Assembly: GCA_018700255.1 (NCBI GenBank)
Contig: JABISU010000155.1
Span: forward strand, 1-5,363
DNA: 5,363 bases
Direction: 5' to 3'
DNA from: Flavobacteriales bacterium
Lineage (GTDB): Bacteria; Bacteroidota; Bacteroidia; Flavobacteriales; UA16
The position numbers and the translations under genes are program-made. The notes below the pieces were generated by a model that made no database searches, was not told where the DNA came from, and saw only the letters and a program-made list of their open reading frames with translations. Below are positions 1-5,363 of the stretch, piece by piece. Every line of letters begins with the position of its first letter. Position 1 is the first letter of the stretch.

Positions 1-17
1 GCGCGTTTTTCATTTCG

Positions 18-25
18 TAAATTTG
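18..25 (+). promoter_or_regulatory. Candidate Bacteroidota-type -7 promoter element for the mnmH operon
   Basis: The bases TAAATTTG match the Bacteroidota sigma-factor -7 consensus TAnnTTTG exactly. The element ends six bases before the ATG at 32, so a start site about 6-8 bases downstream would fall on or next to the start codon and give a leaderless or nearly leaderless mRNA. The matching -33 TTTG element would lie upstream of base 1 and cannot be checked. An eight-base motif with two free positions can occur by chance, so this is a suggestion based on motif and position. Confidence 0.35.
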
Positions 26-31
26 TTATTC

Positions 32-1138
32 ATGATAATTCCTGCTCGTTCACTTCCTTCTTGCCAATTTATTAACGAAGCTGAACGTGGAGGGATTATA
101 TTAGATGTTAGGAGTCCTGGTGAATTCGATCAGGGTCATATACTGGGCGCTCATTCTTGGCCTCTATTTAGTAACTCAGAGCGTGCTGAAATCGGGACGC
201 TTTACAAGCAGAAATCGCGCGAGAAAGCTGTCGATTTAGGACTTCATATCATAGGACCTAAAATGCAGGAAATGGCTCAGCGTGGTCGTTCACTGTTTGA
301 AGGTCAAACTTCCACTGACGGCTCTCCTTCTAGAAACCCTCTTCTCATCTATTGTTGGCGGGGTGGAATGAGATCGGAATCTGTTGCTTGGCTTCTTCGT
401 ACAGCAGGCGTCCCTACTGCGGTCCTTGAGGGAGGTTATAAAGCTTTCAGAACTTATGCTCGATCAGAGTTTGATCGTAAAATAGACTTTGCCGTTCTCG
501 GAGGGCTTACCGGTTCTGCAAAAACGGCCACACTCCTTGAACTCTCTAAGATCCCTGGTGAATCTGTAATCGATCTCGAAGGTATGGCTAAGCATTTAGG
601 CTCAGCATTCGGCAATCTCGAAGAACGTACCCAGCCCACGACAGAGCAATTTTCAAACGATTTATTCTCCCACCTTCGATCTGTTAACGCTTGGAATGAT
701 AGCTCACCAGCTCGATCTCGCCCTATTTGGGTTGAAAACGAAAGCCGCTCCATAGGTGTTGTAGATTTGCCAGAACCTATCTTCAGCCAACTTATATCGT
801 CGCGATGCTTTGAAATGAATCGTACAGATAAAGATCGAGTAAACCACCTAGTTCATATGTATGGAGATATTGACACAGAACTTCTAGCCTCCGCTTTTCA
901 ACGTATATCACCTAAGTTAGGAGGCCAAAACGCAAATGATGCTCTCGCTGCACTCTCCCAAGGCGATCTCGCCACAGCCGCTCGCATAGCTCTTGTATAC
1001 TATGACAAGACCTATGCTCACGGTCTTACCAAACGAGATGTTGCTCTCCGTACCGATGTCGATTGCCGTGGCCTCACACCTTCTGAGTGCGCTTTACACC
1101 TAAGCTCATTCCTAACTAATTTCATTTCGCCTAAATAG
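32..1138 (+). CDS. mnmH: tRNA 2-selenouridine synthase (MnmH/SelU)
   Basis: MnmH converts 2-thiouridine at wobble position 34 of tRNA-Lys, -Glu and -Gln to 2-selenouridine. It acts in the cytoplasm through a geranylated intermediate and takes selenium from selenophosphate. The 368 residues are close to the E. coli length (364). An N-terminal rhodanese domain (about 5-140) has LDVRSPGEFDQGH near 24-36 and the active-site loop CWRGGMRS, with catalytic Cys108. A P-loop domain follows: GLTGSAKT at 158-165, DLEG at 181-184, HLGSAFG at 188-194 and VENESR at 234-239, all matching family landmarks. The last Walker A glycine is Ala163 (codon 518-520), whereas E. coli has GCTGSGKT. I chose the ATG at 32; an in-frame TTG at 23 would add three residues but is less likely. 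The gene ends with TAG just before selD, its functional partner, and uses mostly CGN arginine codons (23 of 27). Confidence 0.95.
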   Translation: MIIPARSLPSCQFINEAERGGIILDVRSPGEFDQGHILGAHSWPLFSNSERAEIGTLYKQKSREKAVDLGLHIIGPKMQEMAQRGRSLFEGQTSTDGSPSRNPLLIYCWRGGMRSESVAWLLRTAGVPTAVLEGGYKAFRTYARSEFDRKIDFAVLGGLTGSAKTATLLELSKIPGESVIDLEGMAKHLGSAFGNLEERTQPTTEQFSNDLFSHLRSVNAWNDSSPARSRPIWVENESRSIGVVDLPEPIFSQLISSRCFEMNRTDKDRVNHLVHMYGDIDTELLASAFQRISPKLGGQNANDALAALSQGDLATAARIALVYYDKTYAHGLTKRDVALRTDVDCRGLTPSECALHLSSFLTNFISPK

Positions 1139-1147
1139 TTTATGATA

Positions 1148-2194
1148 ATGTCCGATTCTATTCGCCTTACTCAATACTCGCACGGCGCGGGTTGTGGATG
1201 TAAAATTGCTCCAGATGTTCTTCATAAAATGCTTTCTTGTATGAACCGTGATACGAACTATCCCAATCTCATTGTCGGTAACGATACTAAGGACGATGCG
1301 GCTGTTGTAGATCTTGGTGATGGTACTGGAATAGTTTCCACGACTGATTTCTTTATGCCTATAGTCGATGATCCTCATACATTCGGCCGCATAGCTGCCG
1401 CAAATGCTATTTCTGACATATACGCTATGGGTGGAACACCACTTATGGCAATCGCAATACTAGGTTGGCCTATAGATAAACTGCCTCCAGAGGTGGCTGG
1501 TGAGGTGCTTGAAGGAGGCCGTTCTATCTGTGCTGAGGCCGGAATTCCTCTTGCAGGAGGGCATAGCATAGATTCCCCAGAACCTATTTTCGGTCTAGCT
1601 GTTACAGGCCGAGTTCCACTATCTAATCTTAAAGCTAATGCTTCTGCCCATGTAGGTGATGTACTTTTCCTTACCAAACCTATAGGAGTAGGAATGATTA
1701 CCACTGCAGAGAAAAAAGGACTGGTATCACCCGAGCATAGTAAAGCAGCGATAGCATCAATGACGGCATTAAATAAAGTGGGAGAGAAGTTGTCTGAGCT
1801 TCCTGGAGTAAATGCAATGACAGATGTAACTGGATTTGGTCTTATGGGGCATTTACTGGAGATGTGTCAAGGATCTGGAACTGCAGCCCAAATTAATTTT
1901 GAAGAAGTACCTACTCTCGATAGAGTTGCTTTAATGGATTATCACAAACAGGGCTGTGTGCCAGGAGGTGCTAGTCGTAATTTCAAGAGCTATGGAACAC
2001 ATCTTGATATCCCTGAAGGATTCACTCGTGACTTGCTATGCGATCCTCAAACATCTGGCGGTTTATTGCTTTCTGTAGATAACGCTAGTATTGAAGTTGT
2101 GAAAGAGATTCTTAGTGATCATAGTTTACCTGTAAATATTATAGGTAACATAATTGAGCACAATGAAGATGATAAGATTGTTAAATTAATTTGA
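1148..2194 (+). CDS. selD: Selenide, water dikinase (selenophosphate synthetase), Cys form
   Basis: SelD makes selenophosphate, AMP and phosphate from selenide, ATP and water, and supplies the selenium donor for MnmH encoded just upstream. From the ATG at 1148 the protein has 348 residues (E. coli 347) and begins MSDSIRLTQYSHGAGCGCK, nearly the same as E. coli; an ATG at 1142 would add only Met-Ile. The catalytic residue is Cys16 (TGT, not a Sec TGA) and the essential lysine is Lys19. Other family landmarks are the metal/ATP-binding NDTKDDAAV, STTDFFMPIVD, FGRIAAANAISDIYAMGG, AGGHSIDSPEPIFGLAVTG, MTDVTGFGLMGHL and DPQTSGGLLLS, so both the AIRS-like N-terminal and C-terminal halves are intact. 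The gene ends in tandem stops TGA TAA, which argues against Sec readthrough. Base composition falls sharply: 34 of 60 bases are G or C at 1501-1560 but only 17 of 60 at 2101-2160. Confidence 0.97.
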   Translation: MSDSIRLTQYSHGAGCGCKIAPDVLHKMLSCMNRDTNYPNLIVGNDTKDDAAVVDLGDGTGIVSTTDFFMPIVDDPHTFGRIAAANAISDIYAMGGTPLMAIAILGWPIDKLPPEVAGEVLEGGRSICAEAGIPLAGGHSIDSPEPIFGLAVTGRVPLSNLKANASAHVGDVLFLTKPIGVGMITTAEKKGLVSPEHSKAAIASMTALNKVGEKLSELPGVNAMTDVTGFGLMGHLLEMCQGSGTAAQINFEEVPTLDRVALMDYHKQGCVPGGASRNFKSYGTHLDIPEGFTRDLLCDPQTSGGLLLSVDNASIEVVKEILSDHSLPVNIIGNIIEHNEDDKIVKLI

Positions 2195-2208
2195 TAACTT
2201 AGATCGAT

Positions 2209-2823
2209 ATGAACAAGAAAAAGGAGCATTGGGAAATCGTCTATGGGAAAAAGGATGATCATCAAGTTAGCTGGTATCAGGATGTCCCAGAAACTTCATT
2301 GCGATTGATAAGCGAACTTCAATTATCCCTAGAATCTTCAATAATTGATATAGGGGGGGGGAATTCAAATTTTACAATTGAGCTCCAAAAGATTGGGTAT
2401 AAGAATTTAAGTGTCTTAGATATTAGCGGTTTGGCTTTAATGCGTACGAAGAAGAAAATGGGGGATGCTGCAAATGCGGTAAATTGGGTTGAGTCAGACG
2501 TGTTAGATCTCGATGAACTCAATAAATACGATGTGATCCACGATAGAGCTACTTTTCACTTTCTCACAAATGAAGACGAAATAAAGAAGTATGTAGATAT
2601 CGTTTCAGGTGCAATTATAAAAGGAGGCCACCTCGTAATTTCAACATTTTCTCTTACAGGTCCAGAAAAATGTAGTAATCTTCAAGTATCACAATATTCC
2701 TCATCTACTCTTGCAAACCTTTTCAATGAGAATTTCAAGATGATAAGTTCTTTTAATGAAGTTCACACGTCTCCTTACGACACTTCCCAAGACTTTATAT
2801 TTTGTGTTTTTACTAAATTATAA
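2209..2823 (+). CDS. Class I SAM-dependent methyltransferase, substrate unknown
   Basis: This 204-residue protein has the Rossmann-like class I methyltransferase fold and is probably cytosolic; no signal peptide or membrane segment is visible. The N-terminus HWEIVYGKKDDHQVSWYQ (7-24) resembles the W...Y...SWY start of small bacterial methyltransferases distantly related to thiopurine/EEF1A-lysine methyltransferases. Motif I is IIDIGGGNS (45-53), the acidic residue after beta-2 is Asp71 (VLDIS), motif III is ESDVLDL (95-101), and DVIHDRATFHFL (108-119) fills the motif IV region. KGGHLVISTFSLTGPEKCS (138-156) follows, with Cys155 and a later His186 (EVHTSPY) that could contact substrate. The substrate cannot be read from the sequence. 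Bacterial Tpm enzymes methylate selenium compounds, so a selenium or sulfur substrate fits the operon, but this is inference. The gene starts 14 bases after selD, and the three motif I glycines are all GGG (a nine-G run). Confidence 0.88.
   Translation: MNKKKEHWEIVYGKKDDHQVSWYQDVPETSLRLISELQLSLESSIIDIGGGNSNFTIELQKIGYKNLSVLDISGLALMRTKKKMGDAANAVNWVESDVLDLDELNKYDVIHDRATFHFLTNEDEIKKYVDIVSGAIIKGGHLVISTFSLTGPEKCSNLQVSQYSSSTLANLFNENFKMISSFNEVHTSPYDTSQDFIFCVFTKL
2353..2361 (+). repeat. Nine-base poly-G tract inside the methyltransferase SAM-binding motif
   Basis: Nine consecutive G residues form codons 49-51 (GGG GGG GGG), the glycine loop of motif I. Gain of one G would give EFKFYN then TGA, a 57-residue product. 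Loss of one G would give about 15 altered residues then TAA, a 66-residue product. Poly-G runs of this size are known phase-variation sites in other bacteria such as Campylobacter and Neisseria. Whether this one varies cannot be seen in a single sequence, and a sequencing or assembly error in the run is also possible. Confidence 0.9.
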
Positions 2824-2827
2824 TATT

Positions 2828-3448
2828 ATGCTAACCCAAACATCAGAATCTCAATCTAGATTGAATCCTTTGGATGTCTTAAATATTTTGAAAGAGGGCA
2901 ACAAAAGATTTGTTCAGAACAACTTGATTTCGAGGGATTTACGAACTCAAGTCAAGGAAACTAGCGCAGGCCAATTTCCGATAGCTGTAGTAATAAGTTG
3001 TATAGATTCAAGAGTCCCAACTGAATTAATTTTTGATCAAGGTATAGGTGATGTTTTCTGTATCAGAGTTGCAGGCAATGTTATAAGTAAAGACGTTTTA
3101 GGTAGCGTGGAGTTTGCATGTAAAATTGCCGGTGTAAAGTTGATTGTAGTAATGGGTCACACCAGTTGTGGAGCAGTCAAGGGAGCTTGTAGTGATGTGG
3201 AATTAGGGAATTTGACTGGACTTTTAAACAAGATAAAACCTGCTATATCAATTGTGTCTAATAGGGAGGAGGCGGTAGATAAGTCTAATTTTGTAGATGA
3301 AGTAGCATTTGAAAATGTACAAATTTCTTTGAATACGATAATAAGTGATAGCCCTATTGTCAATGAAATGGTAAAGAATAATAAGGTTAAATGTGCTAAA
3401 GGAATGTATTCCGTCGAAACTGGAGAAGTTGAATTAAACCTCTTGTAA
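2828..3448 (+). CDS. Beta-class carbonic anhydrase family protein
   Basis: Beta-carbonic anhydrases are zinc enzymes that interconvert CO2 and bicarbonate; some family members instead hydrolyse COS or CS2. The 206-residue product starts at the ATG four bases after the methyltransferase stop. A longer reading from 2756 would overlap the upstream gene by 68 bases and adds an implausible leader. The N-terminal helix (about 13-30, LDVLNILKEGNKRFVQNN) is typical. The zinc site is complete: Cys58, His111 and Cys114 (SCIDSR and GHTSCGAV), with the Asp60-Arg62 dyad next to it. The DVFCIRVAGNV and GSVEFACKIAGVKLIVVMGH stretches also match. The C-terminus (KGMYSVETGEVELNL) is the usual final strand. 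There is no signal peptide, so the protein is probably cytosolic. Arginine codons are mainly AGA/AGG (6 of 7), unlike mnmH. No SulP transporter is adjacent. Ordinary CO2 hydration is the default; a sulfur or selenium substrate is speculative. Confidence 0.93.
   Translation: MLTQTSESQSRLNPLDVLNILKEGNKRFVQNNLISRDLRTQVKETSAGQFPIAVVISCIDSRVPTELIFDQGIGDVFCIRVAGNVISKDVLGSVEFACKIAGVKLIVVMGHTSCGAVKGACSDVELGNLTGLLNKIKPAISIVSNREEAVDKSNFVDEVAFENVQISLNTIISDSPIVNEMVKNNKVKCAKGMYSVETGEVELNLL
3434..3448. other. Convergent coding overlap of the carbonic anhydrase gene and maf
   Basis: The carbonic anhydrase stop (TAA, 3446-3448) lies inside maf, and the maf stop (TTA on the + strand, 3434-3436) lies inside the carbonic anhydrase gene. 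The two coding ends share 15 bases, which leaves no non-coding room for a shared terminator, so each transcript probably extends antisense into the other gene. Confidence 0.9.
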
Positions 3449-4027
3449 CATCTTGTGAAGGATATGTACAGGAAGTCCCATTACAGTATAGAAGGAGCCG
3501 TTAATTGAGCTCACCCCGATAAATCCTATTAAGTCCTGAACTCCATAGCTTCCAGCCTTGTCAAACGGCTTGTACGAATCTATATAATGAGATATCATAT
3601 CATCTGTCAATTCCTCGAATGTCACTTCGCAGGTGTCCACTTCACATGAGGTCTCGGGTTTCCCTCCTCTAAGCGTTGTTACTGCAATTCCTGAGGCAAC
3701 TACGTGAGTTCTTCCGCTTAGCTTTCTTAACATTAATGCCGCTTCTTCAAAATTTGAAGGTTTTTCAAGTATTTCATTGTCCAATAGCACTACTGTGTCT
3801 CCTGTTATAATGACATCGTTTAATCCTAACATGTCAGTGAAGGCAGCAGCTTTTGCACGAGTTACGAACTCTGCTACTTCAGGGCCCATTAATGACAATG
3901 GGTAGCTTTCGTCAACATCACGTACTAGGACTTCTGGCTCAAGTTCTAATCCTCTAACAAGTTCTAAGCGCCTAGGACTTTTAGAAGCTAAAATGATACG
4001 CTTTGAAGTGAGGTTAGGATATAACAT
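3434..4027 (-). CDS. maf: Maf-family nucleoside triphosphate pyrophosphatase, probably dTTP/UTP type
   Basis: Maf proteins hydrolyse non-canonical or surplus nucleoside triphosphates to the monophosphate and pyrophosphate, in the cytoplasm. The 197 residues match the usual length. ASKSPRR (14-20) is the phosphate-binding loop, followed by RDVDESYP (36-43), ITGDTVV (74-80) with probable catalytic Asp77, Lys89 in EKP, SGRTH (104-108), KPFDKAGSYGVQ (153-164) with Gln164, and the C-terminal NGSFYTVMGLPVH (176-188). The SPRR and DTVV signatures and Gln164 fit the YhdE-like (dTTP/UTP, modified pyrimidine) branch rather than the YceF (m7GTP) branch; this assignment rests on remembered motifs. The overall sequence resembles Bacteroidota Maf proteins. 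The start is the ATG at 4027-4025; no Shine-Dalgarno is visible upstream. It is divergent from guaA and convergent with the carbonic anhydrase gene, so it is probably its own transcription unit. Confidence 0.95.
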   Translation of the reverse strand: MLYPNLTSKRIILASKSPRRLELVRGLELEPEVLVRDVDESYPLSLMGPEVAEFVTRAKAAAFTDMLGLNDVIITGDTVVLLDNEILEKPSNFEEAALMLRKLSGRTHVVASGIAVTTLRGGKPETSCEVDTCEVTFEELTDDMISHYIDSYKPFDKAGSYGVQDLIGFIGVSSINGSFYTVMGLPVHILHKMLQEV

Positions 4028-4052
4028 TAGGTAATCAATTTGAATCTAAAGA

Positions 4053-4070
4053 GATAATCATACTATTATC
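4053..4070. promoter_or_regulatory. Inverted repeat in the maf-guaA divergent region, possible operator
   Basis: GATAAT at 4053-4058 is mirrored by ATTATC at 4065-4070 with a six-base spacer. It lies 26-43 bases upstream of the maf start codon and overlaps a -10-like TATGAT on the - strand (4062-4057). The arrangement would suit a repressor site or a weak hairpin. Six-base arms are short in AT-rich DNA and may be chance. Confidence 0.25.
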
Positions 4071-4077
4071 ACATGTG
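4070..4077. promoter_or_regulatory. Eight-base perfect palindrome CACATGTG
   Basis: CACATGTG reads the same on both strands and shares its first base with the end of the preceding inverted repeat. The symmetry does not extend outward (T at both 4069 and 4078). It could be half of a compound operator between maf and guaA, but nothing else supports that. Confidence 0.2.
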
Positions 4078-4107
4078 TATAAGTCTATATTCCGTGTAAA
4101 ATTAGCG

Positions 4108-4113
4108 TATAAT
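4108..4113 (+). promoter_or_regulatory. Candidate -10 element for guaA
   Basis: A perfect TATAAT lies 64 bases before the guaA ATG. Transcription from it would give a leader of roughly 55-60 bases. No good -35 hexamer is found 16-18 bases upstream, and no exact TAnnTTTG motif occurs in this intergenic region (the closest, TCAATTTG at 4035-4042, has one mismatch). The leader is too short for a purine riboswitch, and no such fold is apparent. Confidence 0.25.
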
Positions 4114-4177
4114 GAGTCGTTATCTCGGCATGTTCAATTACTAACTTCGCATCGTATTAAATTCTCAAACCACGAGC

Positions 4178-5363
4178 ATGTCTGATATACGCCCTTGTTC
4201 TGAAAACATTCTGATTCTCGACTTCGGTTCGCAGTATACTCAGCTTATAGCGAGGAGAGTTCGAGAGATAAATGTGTTTTCTGAAATAATTCCGTGGAAT
4301 AAATTCGATGGCCTACCTGAAGGATGTAAAGGGGTTATTCTTTCTGGTTCTCCATATAGTGTGAGAGAAGACAATGCTCCAAACCCTGATCTGTCAATGA
4401 TTGTCGGTAAGGTTCCACTTCTGGGAGTGTGTTATGGAGCCCAATATCTTGCTTACACAAATGGAGGAGATGTACAGGCAAGTGATACCAGAGAATATGG
4501 TCGAGCGAATCTGTGTATGGTAAATACTGAAGATGAACTTTTGAAGAATATGACTTTAGACTCTCAGGTTTGGATGAGTCATGGTGATACGATTCTAGAT
4601 ACAGGGTCAGATTTTCAAACAATCTGTAGCACATCTGATGTTGTGTACGCCGGATTTAGGGTGAAGGGAGAGCAGGTTTGGGGTATACAATTCCACCCAG
4701 AAGTATTTCACTCGACAGAAGGTCCGACCTTAATCAGCAATTTCATTAATGGAATCTGTAAATGCGTAGGTGAGTGGACTCCTGATAATTTTGCTGAGTC
4801 AACGATTAAGTCATTAAAAGAGGAGATAGGAGAGGAGGATAAGGTGATACTCGGCCTTTCTGGTGGAGTAGATTCTACCGTAGCTTCAATTCTGCTTCAC
4901 AAAGCTATCGGTGACAGGCTTCATTGCATTTTCGTGGACAACGGTCTCCTGCGTAAAAACGAATTTGAAGAAGTTCTGAATGGGTACGAGCATATGGGGT
5001 TAAATGTGAAAGGAGTGAGGGCTGGTGATAAATTCTTAAATGCTCTAGAAAACCTTACAGATCCAGAATTAAAACGCAAAGCCATAGGTAGAGTTTTTGT
5101 TGAGGTATTCGATGAGGCTTCAAAAGAAGTGGAGGGAGCGAATTGGCTAGCTCAGGGAACTATTTATCCCGATGTGATTGAATCTATTAGTGCTACGGGA
5201 GGGCCTTCAGCGACGATCAAGAGCCATCACAATGTGGGTGGACTACCCGATTATATGACGCTCAAAGTTGTTGAACCACTTCGTTTAATATTTAAAGATG
5301 AGGTTAGAAGAGTGGGTAAAGCTTTAGGCATTAAAGCTACTTTGCTTGCTCGCCACCCTTTCC
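4178..5363 (+). CDS. guaA: GMP synthase (glutamine-hydrolysing), 3' end beyond the window
   Basis: GuaA converts XMP to GMP with ATP and ammonia from glutamine, the last step of guanine nucleotide synthesis. The reading frame opens at the ATG at 4178 and stays open for 395 codons to the window edge; the family is about 510-525 residues, so the C-terminal dimerisation/XMP-binding end is missing. The class I glutamine amidotransferase domain (about 10-195) has [22 protein letters not shown] and the triad Cys85 (GVCYGAQY), His173 and Glu175 (IQFHPEV). The ATP pyrophosphatase domain begins with the PP-loop LSGGVDST (227-234). FVDNGLLRK (252-260), [13 protein letters not shown] (325-337), SHHNVGGLP (349-357) and [13 protein letters not shown] (365-377) are standard GuaA blocks. 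The N-terminus is a few residues longer than many homologues. It is divergent from maf, with 150 bases between the starts. Confidence 0.97.
   Translation, partial: MSDIRPCSENILILDFGSQYTQLIARRVREINVFSEIIPWNKFDGLPEGCKGVILSGSPYSVREDNAPNPDLSMIVGKVPLLGVCYGAQYLAYTNGGDVQASDTREYGRANLCMVNTEDELLKNMTLDSQVWMSHGDTILDTGSDFQTICSTSDVVYAGFRVKGEQVWGIQFHPEVFHSTEGPTLISNFINGICKCVGEWTPDNFAESTIKSLKEEIGEEDKVILGLSGGVDSTVASILLHKAIGDRLHCIFVDNGLLRKNEFEEVLNGYEHMGLNVKGVRAGDKFLNALENLTDPELKRKAIGRVFVEVFDEASKEVEGANWLAQGTIYPDVIESISATGGPSATIKSHHNVGGLPDYMTLKVVEPLRLIFKDEVRRVGKALGIKATLLARHPF

Larger units (their letters stand above)
32..3448 (+). other. Probable four-gene operon: mnmH, selD, methyltransferase, beta-carbonic anhydrase-like
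   Basis: Four genes on the same strand are separated by 9 (or 3), 14 and 4 bases, with no terminator-like hairpin between them, so co-transcription is the simplest reading. The first two genes form the known tRNA selenation pair. The last two have no established selenium role, and their presence suggests either an extended chalcogen function or incidental packing. The candidate promoter is at 18-25. The operon ends tail-to-tail against maf with overlapping coding ends. Confidence 0.7.

Noticed and set aside
23..31. TTG start for mnmH, three codons upstream of the ATG
   Set aside because: The ATG at 32 gives a normal family N-terminus, and the TTG forms part of the candidate -7 promoter motif.
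1375..1704. Open frame of 109 codons on the - strand inside selD, with similar ones at 454-753, 1112-1378, 3157-3363 and 4335-4634
   Set aside because: These lie opposite strongly conserved genes, show no recognisable motif, and are expected shadow frames.
2192..2197. selD stop TGA as a possible selenocysteine codon in a selenium operon
   Set aside because: It is followed immediately by TAA, the protein is already full length, and no SECIS-like hairpin is evident.
2796..2804. TATATTTTG as an internal promoter for the carbonic anhydrase gene
   Set aside because: It matches TAnnTTTG only with an extra spacer base, sits inside the methyltransferase gene, and no -33 TTTG was found at the right distance.
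2756..2827. A 24-residue N-terminal extension of the carbonic anhydrase frame (MKFTRLLTTLPKTLYF...)
   Set aside because: It overlaps the end of the methyltransferase gene by 68 bases, whose frame and C-terminus look genuine, and the family normally starts just before the LDVLNILKEGNKRF helix. The ATG at 2828 fits better.
3441..3457. Direct repeat TCTTGT-N4-TCTTGT at the carbonic anhydrase/maf junction
   Set aside because: It is two six-base copies inside overlapping coding ends, explained by coding constraint and chance.
4028..4177. A purine riboswitch or small RNA upstream of guaA
   Set aside because: The 150 bases show no conserved riboswitch core or stable paired elements, and the likely leader is under 60 bases.

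Overview
The window looks like a piece of a Bacteroidota (or closely allied, e.g. Balneolota/Rhodothermota) chromosome. The evidence is indirect. The Maf and GuaA proteins read like the Bacteroidota versions as I remember them. None of the five starts has a convincing Shine-Dalgarno sequence. The first gene is preceded at 18-25 by an exact match to the Bacteroidota -7 promoter motif TAnnTTTG. Base composition is mixed, from about 30 to 57% GC in single 60-base lines counted by hand.

Positions 32-3448 hold four closely spaced genes on the + strand: mnmH (selU, tRNA 2-selenouridine synthase), selD (selenophosphate synthetase, Cys form), a 204-residue class I SAM-dependent methyltransferase of unknown substrate, and a beta-class carbonic anhydrase-like protein. 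The gaps are 9 bases (3 if the earlier selD ATG is used), 14 and 4, so one transcript is likely. SelD makes selenophosphate from selenide and ATP, and MnmH uses it to replace sulfur with selenium at the wobble uridine of certain tRNAs. No selA, selB, selC or in-frame Sec codon is visible, so the selenium use shown here is tRNA modification only. The roles of the methyltransferase and the carbonic anhydrase-like protein in this operon are unknown. Methylation or hydrolysis of small sulfur or selenium compounds is a testable guess, not a demonstrated function.

The carbonic anhydrase gene runs tail-to-tail into maf (- strand), with a 15-base overlap of the two coding ends. Maf is a nucleotide pyrophosphatase (house-cleaning) protein. 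A 150-base divergent intergenic region, with a small inverted repeat and an adjacent palindrome, separates maf from guaA (GMP synthase). guaA reads + and leaves the window after 395 codons.

The most unusual item is a run of nine G residues at 2353-2361. It encodes exactly the three glycines of the methyltransferase SAM-binding loop, and a one-base slip in either direction would truncate the protein at about 57 or 66 residues. Other points of interest are a Gly-to-Ala change in the MnmH P-loop, a possibly leaderless mnmH transcript, and a sharp change of arginine codon use along the operon.
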